Assembly (NCBI GenBank): GCA_046160865.1
Contig: JBJXHG010000178.1
Coordinates: forward strand, 1 to 24,979
Direction of reading: 5' to 3'
Origin: JBJXHG01 sp046160865
GTDB taxonomy: Bacteria; Planctomycetota; UBA1135; GCA-002686595
Length of the DNA stretch: 24,979 bases
The number at the start of each line of letters is the position of its first letter. The first letter of the stretch is position 1. The notes under the pieces are model-generated. The model made no database searches. It saw only the letters and a program-made list of their open reading frames with translations, and had not been told where the DNA came from. The translations under genes and the position numbers were made by a program. Shown here piece by piece: positions 14,022 to 21,624 of this stretch.

Positions 14022-15761
14022 ATGAGCTCGGTGAAGTTCCTGCGTCGCATCGCCATCGGCTGCGCGCTGCTCGCGGCGACGAGCGCGTGCTCGCGCGAGC
14101 CCGAGCGTCACTCCGTGCTCCTGATCACGATGGACACGACGCGCGCCGACGTGCTCGGCTGCTACAAGGGCGGCAAGCCCGGCGTCACGCCGAGCCTCGA
14201 AGCGCTCGCGCGCGAGGCGATCGTCTTCGATCGTGCACGCACCGTCGCACCGCTCACGCAGCCCGCGCACGCATCGATGTTGACCGGTCTCTATCCGCCG
14301 CGGCACGGCATGCGCGACAACGGTCTCGTGCCGCTGCCGCAATCCGCGCGCACGCTCGCCGAGGCGGCGCACGACGCCGGCTATCAAACGGCCGCGTTCC
14401 TGAGCGCGGCGGTGCTCGATCGCGTGTGGGGTCTCGCGCAGGGCTTCGACGTCTACGAATCGCCGCGTTCGGATGCCGCGCACACGACCGTGCTGATCCA
14501 CGATCGCGCCGCGTCGGAGACCGCCGAGCACGCGCTCGCGTGGCTCGCGCGCCGCGACAAACAGCGTCCGTACTTCTTGTGGGTGCACTTCTTCGACCCG
14601 CATTCGCCGTACGTGCCGCCGAAACAGTTCCTCGACCAAGCGGGCGGCGTCGAGTACCTGGGCGAGATCGCGGCGATGGATCACTCGATCGGGCGCGTGA
14701 TCGAGGCGTTGCGCGCGGAGGGAACGCTGGACGAGACGGTCGTGCTCGCGGTATCCGATCACGGCGAGTCGCTCGGTCAGCACGGCGAGCCGACGCACTC
14801 GACGCTCTGTTACGAGCCGACGATGAAGGCGCCGTTCCTCTTGCGCCTTCCGCACGCCGAGCGCGGCGGCACGCGCTCGAACGACGTCGTCAGCGTCGTC
14901 GACGTACTGCCGACGCTGCTCGAGGCGATGGCGCTCGACCTGCCGAGCTCGATCGACGGCGTCAGCGTCTACACGCCCGGCCAGGTTCCAGGAGATCGCG
15001 CGGTGTACTTCGAGTCGTACTGCGGCTACCTGAACTTCCATTGGGCACCGCTCGCCGGCGTCGCGGACGCGCGCGGCAAGTATCTGCACACGGCGAACCC
15101 GCAGCTCTTCGATCCGGAAGCGGACCCGCGCGAGAAGAGCGATCTCCTCGCGCAGCGCGCCGCCGACGCGGAGAAATACCGCGCGCGCTTGCACGCGCTC
15201 ATCGCGCGTCCGTCTCTCGCCCGCGACGAAGAGGGCGCGATCAGCGACGACGCGCACGCGCAGATCCAAGCGCTCGGCTACGCGGGCGCCGGCGATCCGT
15301 CCGCCGATCTGCCCGGCCCGCTCGACGCGACGGACCGGCCGAGCCCGCACGAGCGCACCAAGGAACTGCGCGCGATCCACCGCGCCACGATCGCGGGCGA
15401 GCAAGGCAATCGCGCGGAAGCGATCGCAGCGCTGCGCGAGATCCTCGCCGAGAACGAGAAGAACGCGTACGCGCTCGACCTGCTCGCGAAGTACTCGATC
15501 GACGACGGGCAAGTCGCGGAAGCGATCGAGCTCCTGCGCCGCCGCCACGCGCTCGGCAAGGCGCGCGCGACCTCGCACCTGAACCTTGCGCGGTGTTTGG
15601 ATCGCACCGGCGACCTCGCCGGTGCCGCGGATCAGTACCGCATCGCGCTGCAGGAGCGTCCCGACGATCCCGAGCTCTTGCGCGAGTTCGTCGGCGTGCT
15701 GGATCGGCTCGGCAACGAATCGGAAGCGCGCGCGTTCCGCGCTCGCTTGGACAAGCTGTGA
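14022..15761 (+). CDS. Sulfatase-fold (alkaline phosphatase superfamily) protein with C-terminal TPRs, copy 1
   Basis: 579 residues. The N-terminus is hydrophobic (about 8-23, Cys23), suggesting an exported or lipid-anchored protein. The sulfatase fold spans about 30-420. Metal-ligand motifs are TMDTTRAD (Asp38) and SDHGESLGQHGE (Asp246, His247), plus FDPHSPY (His194). Where true sulfatases carry Cys/Ser-x-Pro-x-Arg for formylglycine, this protein has PLTQPAHASMLTG, with Thr79 in the nucleophile position and His83. It is therefore more likely a phosphoesterase or phosphotransferase than a formylglycine sulfatase (inference). TPR-like repeats fill about 445-575. ATG 14022 was chosen; an in-frame GTG at 14004 is possible and overlaps the remnant's stop. 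The last bases overlap the GTG start of a paralogue. Substrate unknown. Confidence 0.88.
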   Translation: MSSVKFLRRIAIGCALLAATSACSREPERHSVLLITMDTTRADVLGCYKGGKPGVTPSLEALAREAIVFDRARTVAPLTQPAHASMLTGLYPPRHGMRDNGLVPLPQSARTLAEAAHDAGYQTAAFLSAAVLDRVWGLAQGFDVYESPRSDAAHTTVLIHDRAASETAEHALAWLARRDKQRPYFLWVHFFDPHSPYVPPKQFLDQAGGVEYLGEIAAMDHSIGRVIEALRAEGTLDETVVLAVSDHGESLGQHGEPTHSTLCYEPTMKAPFLLRLPHAERGGTRSNDVVSVVDVLPTLLEAMALDLPSSIDGVSVYTPGQVPGDRAVYFESYCGYLNFHWAPLAGVADARGKYLHTANPQLFDPEADPREKSDLLAQRAADAEKYRARLHALIARPSLARDEEGAISDDAHAQIQALGYAGAGDPSADLPGPLDATDRPSPHERTKELRAIHRATIAGEQGNRAEAIAALREILAENEKNAYALDLLAKYSIDDGQVAEAIELLRRRHALGKARATSHLNLARCLDRTGDLAGAADQYRIALQERPDDPELLREFVGVLDRLGNESEARAFRARLDKL

Positions 15762-17449
15762 GCACGGGACGCGCCGTCACGCTCGTTCGTTGCGCGCTGC
15801 TCGCGTCGCTCGCCTGCGCCTGTAGCGGCGGCGAAGAGCGTCTGTCCGTGCTGCTCGTGACGATGGACACGACGCGGCCGGAATCGATCACACCGTTCGA
15901 GCGCGGGGCACGGGGCGTCACGCCGAACCTCGCGGCGCTGGCGCGCGAGAGCGTGCTGTACGAGCGCGCGTACGCGACGGCGCCGATCACGCTGCCCGCG
16001 CACACGTCGATGATGACCGGGCTCTATCCCGTGCGGCACACGGTGCGCGACAACGGCATGGTCGTCGTGCCGCCGAGCGCCGACACGCTCGCGGAGCGCG
16101 CGCGTGCGGCCGGCTATCAAACGGGTGCGGTCGTCGCCGCCGTCGTGCTCGACCGCGCGTGGGGCCTCGACCAAGGCTTCGAGACGTACGACGGTCCGCC
16201 GCCGGATCCGGAGCAGGCGCGCCTCCACATCCCCGACCGCTCGGCTGCGGACGTCGCGCGCACGGCGAAGAGCTGGTTGCAAGCGCGCGACAAGTCGCGC
16301 CCCTTCTTCCTGTGGGTGCACTTCTTCGATCCGCACGCGCCGTACGAACCGCCGCCCGAGTTCCTCGCGCAAGCCGGCGGACATCCGTACCTCGGCGAAG
16401 TCGCGGCGATGGATCGAGAGATCGGCGGGCTGCTCGAGCTCCTGCGCTCCGACGGCGCGCTCGACGACACACTCGTGATGGCGATCGCCGATCACGGCGA
16501 GTCGCTCGGCCAGCACGGCGAACAAACGCACGCGGTGTTCTGCTACGACGCGACGATGCGCATCCCGCTGATCGTGCGCCACCCGGATGGATGGCGGCGC
16601 GGCGAGGTGACGCACGAAATCGCGAGCTCGGTCGACGTTTTCCCCACTCTCGCGGAAGCGATGCAGCTCGACGTTCCCGCGGGCATCGATGGACGAAGTC
16701 TCTTCCGCAGCACGGTCGACGCCGACCGCGGGGTGTACTTCGAGTCGTACTACCCGTTCCTCAACTTCGGCTGGAGCCCGCTCGTCGGCTACGTCGACGC
16801 GCACGGGAAACTCATCCAAGGCAACGCGCCCGAGCTCTACCGCACGAACACGGACTTCGTGGAGAAGGAGGACGTCGCGGCGCAGCATCCCGGCGACGTC
16901 GAGCGCTATCGATCGAAGATCGCCGCGATCGCGCGGCGGCCTGCGCTCGTGCGCGATCCGAGCTCGCGCGTCGACGAGAGCGTCGTCGCGCAGGTGCAAG
17001 GACTCGGCTATGCCGGCGCTGCGGATCCAGACGCCGAGTTGCCGGCACCGCTCGATCCGACCGACCGCATGGATCCGCGCACGCGCCTCGTCGAGCTCGA
17101 GCAGTACCGCCTCGCGACCGAGATCGGTCCGCGCGGAGAGCCCGAGAAAGCGATCGAGATGCTGCAAGAGATCGTGGCCGACAATCCGCGCAACGTGTCG
17201 GCGCTCGATCACCTCGGATCGCACTTCACGGAGCTCGCACGCTGTACGGAGGCGGAAGCCGTGATCGTGCGCTTGCGCGAGCAAGGCTCCGAGCAAGCGA
17301 AGCGCTACACGGGCGTGGGCCGTTGCTACGAAAAGGCGGGCGACTTCGCGCGCGCGGTCGTCATGTTCCAGCGCGCGGTCGAGTTGACGGGCGGCGGCGC
17401 CGCGCAGACGCAGGAACTCGAGCGCGCGAGAGCGAAGCTCCCGCGGTGA
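15758..17449 (+). CDS. Sulfatase-fold protein with C-terminal TPRs, copy 2 (tandem paralogue)
   Basis: 563 residues from GTG 15758, which overlaps the TGA of copy 1 (GTGA), so translation is coupled. The hydrophobic N-terminus (about 6-22, Cys-rich ACAC) suggests export or lipidation. It aligns with copy 1 along almost its full length: TMDTTR (Asp37), APITLPAHTSMMTGLYP (Thr78 in the nucleophile place, His82), WVHFFDPHAPY, ADHGESLGQHGE (Asp245, His246). Copy 1's LGYAGAGDP linker is LGYAGAADP here. The TPR part (about 430-560) is slightly shorter and more divergent. As in copy 1, the formylglycine motif is missing. It was probably produced by tandem duplication followed by divergence. The shared core suggests similar chemistry, and the differing TPR tails suggest different partners (inference). 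Confidence 0.88.
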   Translation: MSTGRAVTLVRCALLASLACACSGGEERLSVLLVTMDTTRPESITPFERGARGVTPNLAALARESVLYERAYATAPITLPAHTSMMTGLYPVRHTVRDNGMVVVPPSADTLAERARAAGYQTGAVVAAVVLDRAWGLDQGFETYDGPPPDPEQARLHIPDRSAADVARTAKSWLQARDKSRPFFLWVHFFDPHAPYEPPPEFLAQAGGHPYLGEVAAMDREIGGLLELLRSDGALDDTLVMAIADHGESLGQHGEQTHAVFCYDATMRIPLIVRHPDGWRRGEVTHEIASSVDVFPTLAEAMQLDVPAGIDGRSLFRSTVDADRGVYFESYYPFLNFGWSPLVGYVDAHGKLIQGNAPELYRTNTDFVEKEDVAAQHPGDVERYRSKIAAIARRPALVRDPSSRVDESVVAQVQGLGYAGAADPDAELPAPLDPTDRMDPRTRLVELEQYRLATEIGPRGEPEKAIEMLQEIVADNPRNVSALDHLGSHFTELARCTEAEAVIVRLREQGSEQAKRYTGVGRCYEKAGDFARAVVMFQRAVELTGGGAAQTQELERARAKLPR

Positions 17450-17471
17450 TGCGTCGGCGCGCGCGCGTCGC

Positions 17472-18239
17472 TCACGCCCCGAAGCCGCCGTCGACGTTCA
17501 GCACCGTGCCGGTGACGTACGACGCATCCGGGCTCGCGAGGAACACGACCGCGGCGGCGATCTCTTCCGGCGTCCCGAATCGCGCGAGCGCGATGCCCGA
17601 CTTCTGCGCGTCGGCGAATGCGCCCGCGTCCGGATTCATGTCGGTGCCGATCGAGCCGGACTGGATCACGTTCACCGTGATCTTGCGCGGCGCGAGATCG
17701 CGTGCGGCGCCCTTGCTGTATCCGACGATGGCCGCCTTCGTGGCTGCGTAGTCGGCCGTGCCCGGAAACGTCGCACGCGTCGCGAGACCCGAGCCGATCG
17801 AGATGATGCGCCCGCCCTCTCGCATGCGCTTCGACGCGGCGCGGATCGCGACGACGACGGCGGTGTAGTTGATCGCGAGCTGGCGATCGAGCGCGGCGAC
17901 GTCGGCCTGCGCGTCGTCGACCGGGCTGCCGGCGTACACGCCGGCGTTGTTCACGAGCACGTCGATGCGACCGAAGTGCTCCGCGACCTTCTGCACGAGC
18001 AGCTCGACCTGCGCCGCGTCGGCTTGATCGGCTCGGAACGCCGCCGCGCGGACGCCTTGCGAGACGAGGCCGTCGACGACCGCGTTCGCGCGCTCGGGCG
18101 AGGAAACGTAGCTGATCGCGACGTCCGCGCCCTCCTTCGCGAGCGCGAGAGCGATGCCGGCGCCGATGCCACGCGAGCCCCCCGTGACGAGCGCCACTTG
18201 GCCGGAGAGCTTCTTCGAGTTCGTTGCGGTCGTGGGCAT
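17472..18239 (-). CDS. Short-chain dehydrogenase/reductase (classical SDR)
   Basis: 255 residues, typical length. The Rossmann nucleotide-binding motif TGGSRGIG (19-26), NNAG (97-100), Asn124, Ser150 and the YxxxK pair Tyr164/Lys168 complete the catalytic set. It should carry out NAD(P)-dependent oxidation or reduction of a hydroxyl/carbonyl group. Basic residues near the cofactor loop (SRG) are compatible with NADPH but not diagnostic. The C-terminus (YVTGTVLNVDGG) is also standard. The substrate cannot be predicted. The frame is open upstream to 18617, but ATG 18239 is chosen because family length starts there and AGGAA lies about 10 bases before it. It converges on the second sulfatase-fold gene, 22 bp away. 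A 16-bp perfect palindrome lies about 100 bp upstream. Confidence 0.93.
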   Translation of the reverse strand: MPTTATNSKKLSGQVALVTGGSRGIGAGIALALAKEGADVAISYVSSPERANAVVDGLVSQGVRAAAFRADQADAAQVELLVQKVAEHFGRIDVLVNNAGVYAGSPVDDAQADVAALDRQLAINYTAVVVAIRAASKRMREGGRIISIGSGLATRATFPGTADYAATKAAIVGYSKGAARDLAPRKITVNVIQSGSIGTDMNPDAGAFADAQKSGIALARFGTPEEIAAAVVFLASPDASYVTGTVLNVDGGFGA

Positions 18240-18337
18240 GGAACGGGTTCCTGGGGTCGCCTCAATTGAGCGGGAGCGGTGGACAGCGCACGTTTGGAAC
18301 GCGCGCTTCGTCTCACGGTAACAAGCGCGCCGTCGTG

Positions 18338-18353
18338 CGATCGACGTCGATCG
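18338..18353. promoter_or_regulatory. 16-bp perfect palindrome upstream of the SDR gene
   Basis: CGATCGACGTCGATCG is a perfect dyad located about 100 bp before the SDR start codon. It could be an operator for a dimeric regulator. Short CGATCG-type words are common in this GC-rich DNA, so chance is a real alternative. Confidence 0.25.
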
Positions 18354-18544
18354 ACCGCTCGACGAGCACGCTGCCGGTCGCATCGACCACGTGCGCTCGA
18401 TGCGCGGATGCGACGACGCTCGTGGTGACAACGAGTCGGCTGGACTGTTGTCGCATGCGCGCCACGGCGATCGAAAGCCGCACGCAAGCTGCACGACACA
18501 GTTGAGCGTTCGCAGCTGCAACGGGTCCCCGCCGTCGATTGATG

Positions 18545-18612
18545 CGTGTGGCGCGAGGACACGCCACACGCGGGCGCTCCGTGCGCGTGGCGCACTGCGC
18601 GCATGCGCCACG
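18545..18612 (-). terminator. Two consecutive hairpins downstream of the radical SAM gene
   Basis: Read on the minus strand, the first hairpin (18612..18586) is a 9-bp stem, CGTGGCGCA with TGCGCCACG, starting 17 bases after the radical SAM stop. The second (18570..18545) is CGTGTGGCG with CGCCACACG. The two arms share the GTGGCG core, so alternative pairings are possible. No T-run is present. Confidence 0.45.
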
Positions 18613-18629
18613 TGCAAGGCCGCGTGGCG

Positions 18630-20279
18630 CTACGCGCTCCGCGTCGCGTCCGTCATCGCCTTCGAGCTCTGGCTCGCCGACGTCGGACCGGTGCCCGTGT
18701 TGTGGCCCGGATCGACCCACGAGCGCGAGATCTCCGGCTTCGGGAACAGCTTGCGCGTGACGCGCCAGTAGAGATCGAACGCGCGCGCTTCCATGAGGCC
18801 CTTCGACAGGTTGCCCTGCGCGAGCCGCTTCTTCGCGCGCTTCTCCCAGAAGCCGAACCTGCCGCGCGCGAGGCCGTAATCGAGCGTCGCGAAGTGGTGG
18901 TACATCTTGCGCTCGAGCATGACTTCGGGCGGGATGCGACCGATCCACGTCTCTTCGAGGTGGTACTGGCCGAGCGAGCCGAAGTCCTCGAGCTGCGTCG
19001 GCGGCACGTAGCCTTCCGCGATCGCTTGCTCCCACATGTCGGTGCCGGGGATCGGGCGGAACGGCCACACCGTCGCACGCGAGAGCGGCGCGGCGACGTG
19101 CACGCGCCGGCACTGGTCGATCGTCGCCATCATCGACTCCTTGCTCTCGCCCGGATACCCGATGATGTACGTCAAGTTCGCGCAGATGCCGCGCTTGTCG
19201 AGCTCGATCGCGCCATTGACGTTGTCGTCGCCGTGAATCGGCTTGCCGATCTTCGCCATCATCTCGTCGGTGCCGGCTTCGGCGCCGATCTCGGCGACGT
19301 ACATGCCCGACGCGGCGAGCAGATCGCGCGTCTCCGGCTTGTAGTGGAGGATCGAGTGCGTCTCGATGAACGCATTCCAGTGGATCGGCAGCTTGCGATC
19401 GACGAGGCCTTGGCAGAAGTCGCGCGTGCGCTTCTCCATCACGCCGAAGTTGGCGTCGTGGAAGCGCACGACGTCGAACTTCCAGCGCTCGTGCAGCTCC
19501 GACAGATCGTCGAGCATCCGCTCGGCGGGCATCGCCTTCCAACGGCGGTCCGTCACGAACGGTGAGCAGCAGAACGTGCACGGCTCCGGGCAACCGTAGC
19601 TCGAGAAGTACGTGATGCCGAAGTACGGCGCGCGATTGCCCATCGGACGCGGCGTCGGCATGCGCAGCACGTCCCTGTGGCTCGCGGCTCGCATTTGGTG
19701 AGCGCGGTACGGCTCGGGATCGAGCATGTGCCACGGAACGTTGAGCACTTTGTCCCAGCCGACGACGGCGCGCTTGTCCGTCTTCACCACTTGACCGTCG
19801 CGCCACAGCGCGAGACCCGGCACGCCGTCCAGCTTCGCGCCCGAATCGACGGCTTGGACGAGCTCGCGAAACGTGATCTCACCCTGGCCGAGGACGACCG
19901 CGTCGTAGAGACCGGTCGCGAGCTGCAGGTCGGGCCGCACGCTCGAGAACCAACCGCCGATGAAGAGCGGCAGGTTCGGGAAGCGCGCCTTCACCTTCTT
20001 CGAGCACTGCAGCGCGTCGAAGACCATGTACCCGAGGATCCCGGTGGTCGCGTAGAGGAGCGCGCCTTCGCATTCCTCGACGACGCGCTTGTGCGCGGCG
20101 GCCGGGTCGGCGCCGTAGAGGCTGCCGTCGATGATCACGATCTCGTAGCCGTCGTGCAGCGGCCAGGCCGCGATCGTCAGCATCTCCAGCGGCAAGAGAT
20201 CCTTGCTGGAGGGCAGGCCGAGGCTCTCGTCGACCTGCTGGGGCTGGTAGAGAACGAGCTTTTTCTTGCGACCGATCAT
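18630..20279 (-). CDS. B12-binding-type radical SAM protein
   Basis: 549 residues. The N-terminal part (about 8-150) has the layout of a cobalamin-binding domain of the BchE/HpnJ type: a strand-rich fold with GYEIVIIDG and FIGGW, and no DxHxxG lower-ligand motif. The radical SAM core (about 215-430) has the cluster motif CPEPCTFC (Cys230, Cys234, Cys237), with EIGAEAGTDEMM and YIIGYPGES as further family landmarks. The C-terminal 110 residues are family-specific. Enzymes of this class use S-adenosylmethionine and a 4Fe-4S cluster, usually with cobalamin, for methyl transfer or rearrangement on unreactive carbons, for example in lipid or natural-product pathways. The substrate here is unknown and no pathway partners are adjacent. 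The start ATG 20279 has no clear ribosome binding site. Two hairpins follow the stop. Confidence 0.9.
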   Translation of the reverse strand: MIGRKKKLVLYQPQQVDESLGLPSSKDLLPLEMLTIAAWPLHDGYEIVIIDGSLYGADPAAAHKRVVEECEGALLYATTGILGYMVFDALQCSKKVKARFPNLPLFIGGWFSSVRPDLQLATGLYDAVVLGQGEITFRELVQAVDSGAKLDGVPGLALWRDGQVVKTDKRAVVGWDKVLNVPWHMLDPEPYRAHQMRAASHRDVLRMPTPRPMGNRAPYFGITYFSSYGCPEPCTFCCSPFVTDRRWKAMPAERMLDDLSELHERWKFDVVRFHDANFGVMEKRTRDFCQGLVDRKLPIHWNAFIETHSILHYKPETRDLLAASGMYVAEIGAEAGTDEMMAKIGKPIHGDDNVNGAIELDKRGICANLTYIIGYPGESKESMMATIDQCRRVHVAAPLSRATVWPFRPIPGTDMWEQAIAEGYVPPTQLEDFGSLGQYHLEETWIGRIPPEVMLERKMYHHFATLDYGLARGRFGFWEKRAKKRLAQGNLSKGLMEARAFDLYWRVTRKLFPKPEISRSWVDPGHNTGTGPTSASQSSKAMTDATRSA

Positions 20280-20400
20280 GCGCAGCGGAGGAGCGGAGAA
20301 CCCGGGTGAATGGCTGGCGTCGCTCGCACGCCAAGGTCGAGAAGTCTACCCGGAACTCGTGGACGCGGGATAGGCACGCTGGGGTGGCGCCGGGTCGAAA

Positions 20401-20420
20401 CGGGCCGAAAAACAGGCCCG
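20401..20420 (-). terminator. Putative intrinsic terminator of pdxA
   Basis: A CGGGCC/GGCCCG stem with an 8-base loop, followed on the minus strand by GTTTCG. It starts 11 bases beyond the pdxA stop. The short T-run and position support a modest terminator. Confidence 0.5.
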
Positions 20421-20431
20421 ATCGCCGCGCT

Positions 20432-21409
20432 TCAGGTGCGCGCGGTTCGCGCGGCGCCGGCGAGCCGCGCCGCCTGCTCGAGCGCGGCGATGAGGTTCTC
20501 GGCCGACGCCAGGCCGCGGCCGGCGATGTCGTAGGCCGTGCCGTGCACTGGGCTGACGCGCAAATACGGCAAGCCCGCGATCACGGTGACGCCGCCGTCC
20601 TGCGAGAGCAGCTTGATCGGGATGAAGGCCTGGTCGTGATACAGCGCGAGCACGCCGTCGAACGCACCGCGCGACGCGAGCAGGAAGACCGAGTCCGGCG
20701 AGACCGGGCCGCTCACGTTCACTCCGCGCGCGCGCGCGTCCTCGATCGCCGGCCGCAGGATGTCGTCCTCTTCGCTGCCGAGCAGACCGTGCTCGCCCGC
20801 GTGCGGGTTCAGCCCGGCGAGCGCGAGATGCGGCGTCGCGATCCCGAAGCCGCGCAACGTCTCGCCGAACAGCTGCAGGCGATCGAGCACGCGCTCGCGC
20901 GTGATCGACGCGATCGCGCGCGTGAGCGGCATGTGCCGCGTCGCGAGCATCACGCGCAACGCACCGGCGACCGCCACCATCTCGAAGCGCGTGACGCCGC
21001 TCCAACGACCGAGCAGCTCCGTCTGACCCTCGACCGGCTCGCCGGCGAGGTGCAACGCCTCCTTGCTGACGGGCGCGGTGACGAGCGCGTCGACCTCGCG
21101 CGCGAGCGCGAGCTCGTGGCCCGTGCGCAGCGCCGCGAGCGCCGCGCGTCCACACTCGGCCTGCGGCTTGCCCATCTCCCAGCGTGCTGGACCGCCGCTG
21201 TCGAGCCACGTCACGCGCGCCGCGGCGCGCGAGTGCCCGCGCTCGGCGAGCGGAATCGCCGCGGGGCGCAAGGCACCCGGTCCGACGACGACGATCGCGC
21301 CGAGTGCCGTGACGCGCGGATCGCCGAGCGCAGCGAGCACGATCTCGGGCCCGATGCCCGACGGGTCGCCGACGGTGAGCGCGAGTGTCGTCGAGTTCGA
21401 GTCCGCCAT
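20432..21409 (-). CDS. pdxA: 4-hydroxythreonine-4-phosphate dehydrogenase
   Basis: 325 residues, normal length. PdxA oxidises 4-phosphohydroxy-threonine with NAD(P) to the aminoketone used by PdxJ in the DXP-dependent vitamin B6 pathway. Family signatures are GDPSGIGPE (14-22), TAPVSK (111-116), LNPHAGE (200-206), YHDQ (257-260) and HGTAYDIAG (289-297). The expected metal-binding histidines are present: His159 (TRHMPL), His203 and His258. In contrast, the segment usually written GHTE is GQTE here (Gln129 in place of a substrate-contacting His). ATG 21409 is chosen because the conserved N-terminus starts there; the frame is open further upstream. No other vitamin B6 gene is nearby. It is divergent from the FG-GAP-like gene, and the 215-bp gap shows no clear promoter. 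Confidence 0.92.
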   Translation of the reverse strand: MADSNSTTLALTVGDPSGIGPEIVLAALGDPRVTALGAIVVVGPGALRPAAIPLAERGHSRAAARVTWLDSGGPARWEMGKPQAECGRAALAALRTGHELALAREVDALVTAPVSKEALHLAGEPVEGQTELLGRWSGVTRFEMVAVAGALRVMLATRHMPLTRAIASITRERVLDRLQLFGETLRGFGIATPHLALAGLNPHAGEHGLLGSEEDDILRPAIEDARARGVNVSGPVSPDSVFLLASRGAFDGVLALYHDQAFIPIKLLSQDGGVTVIAGLPYLRVSPVHGTAYDIAGRGLASAENLIAALEQAARLAGAARTART

Positions 21410-21624
21410 CGAGGCCGTCGCGCGCGGCCGCGCGGGGCGCACGAGCGTAACCGTTGCGCGCGCCGCGCTCGACAACGGCGTGTCGCCGGGGCGCACGCTG
21501 GCGGCTGTTCTTCCAAGAATTCGGGAACCGAGGACGCGGCCGCGGACGTGGATTGCACGGCGCGCTCGCGCGCTGCATCGTTCCGACGTCCGTGCGCCCA
21601 GTCCCGCTCCCCGTTGCACGCATC

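Larger units (their letters stand above)
18240..18629. other. 390-bp intergenic region with hairpins and a perfect palindrome
   Basis: This lies between the SDR start and the radical SAM stop, both on the minus strand. It contains a 16-bp perfect palindrome (18338..18353), two 9-bp hairpins (18545..18570 and 18586..18612), and a 47-codon minus-strand ORF (18313..18456). The end of that ORF's product (HVVDATGSVLVERSIDVD) faintly recalls the N-terminus of IS110-type transposases. That similarity is too weak to annotate as a gene. The SDR promoter presumably lies here, but no clear -35/-10 was found. Confidence 0.5.

Noticed and set aside
14022..14090. Calling the sulfatase-fold proteins confirmed lipoproteins
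   Set aside because: Cys occurs after the hydrophobic stretch in both (TSAC, ACAC), but neither matches the canonical lipobox, so only export or possible lipidation is stated.
14087..15757. An upstream in-frame extension of the second sulfatase-fold gene through the first
   Set aside because: The added 557 residues are Arg/Ala-rich noise and overlap copy 1; the GTGA overlap at 15758 with a following hydrophobic N-terminus is a better start.
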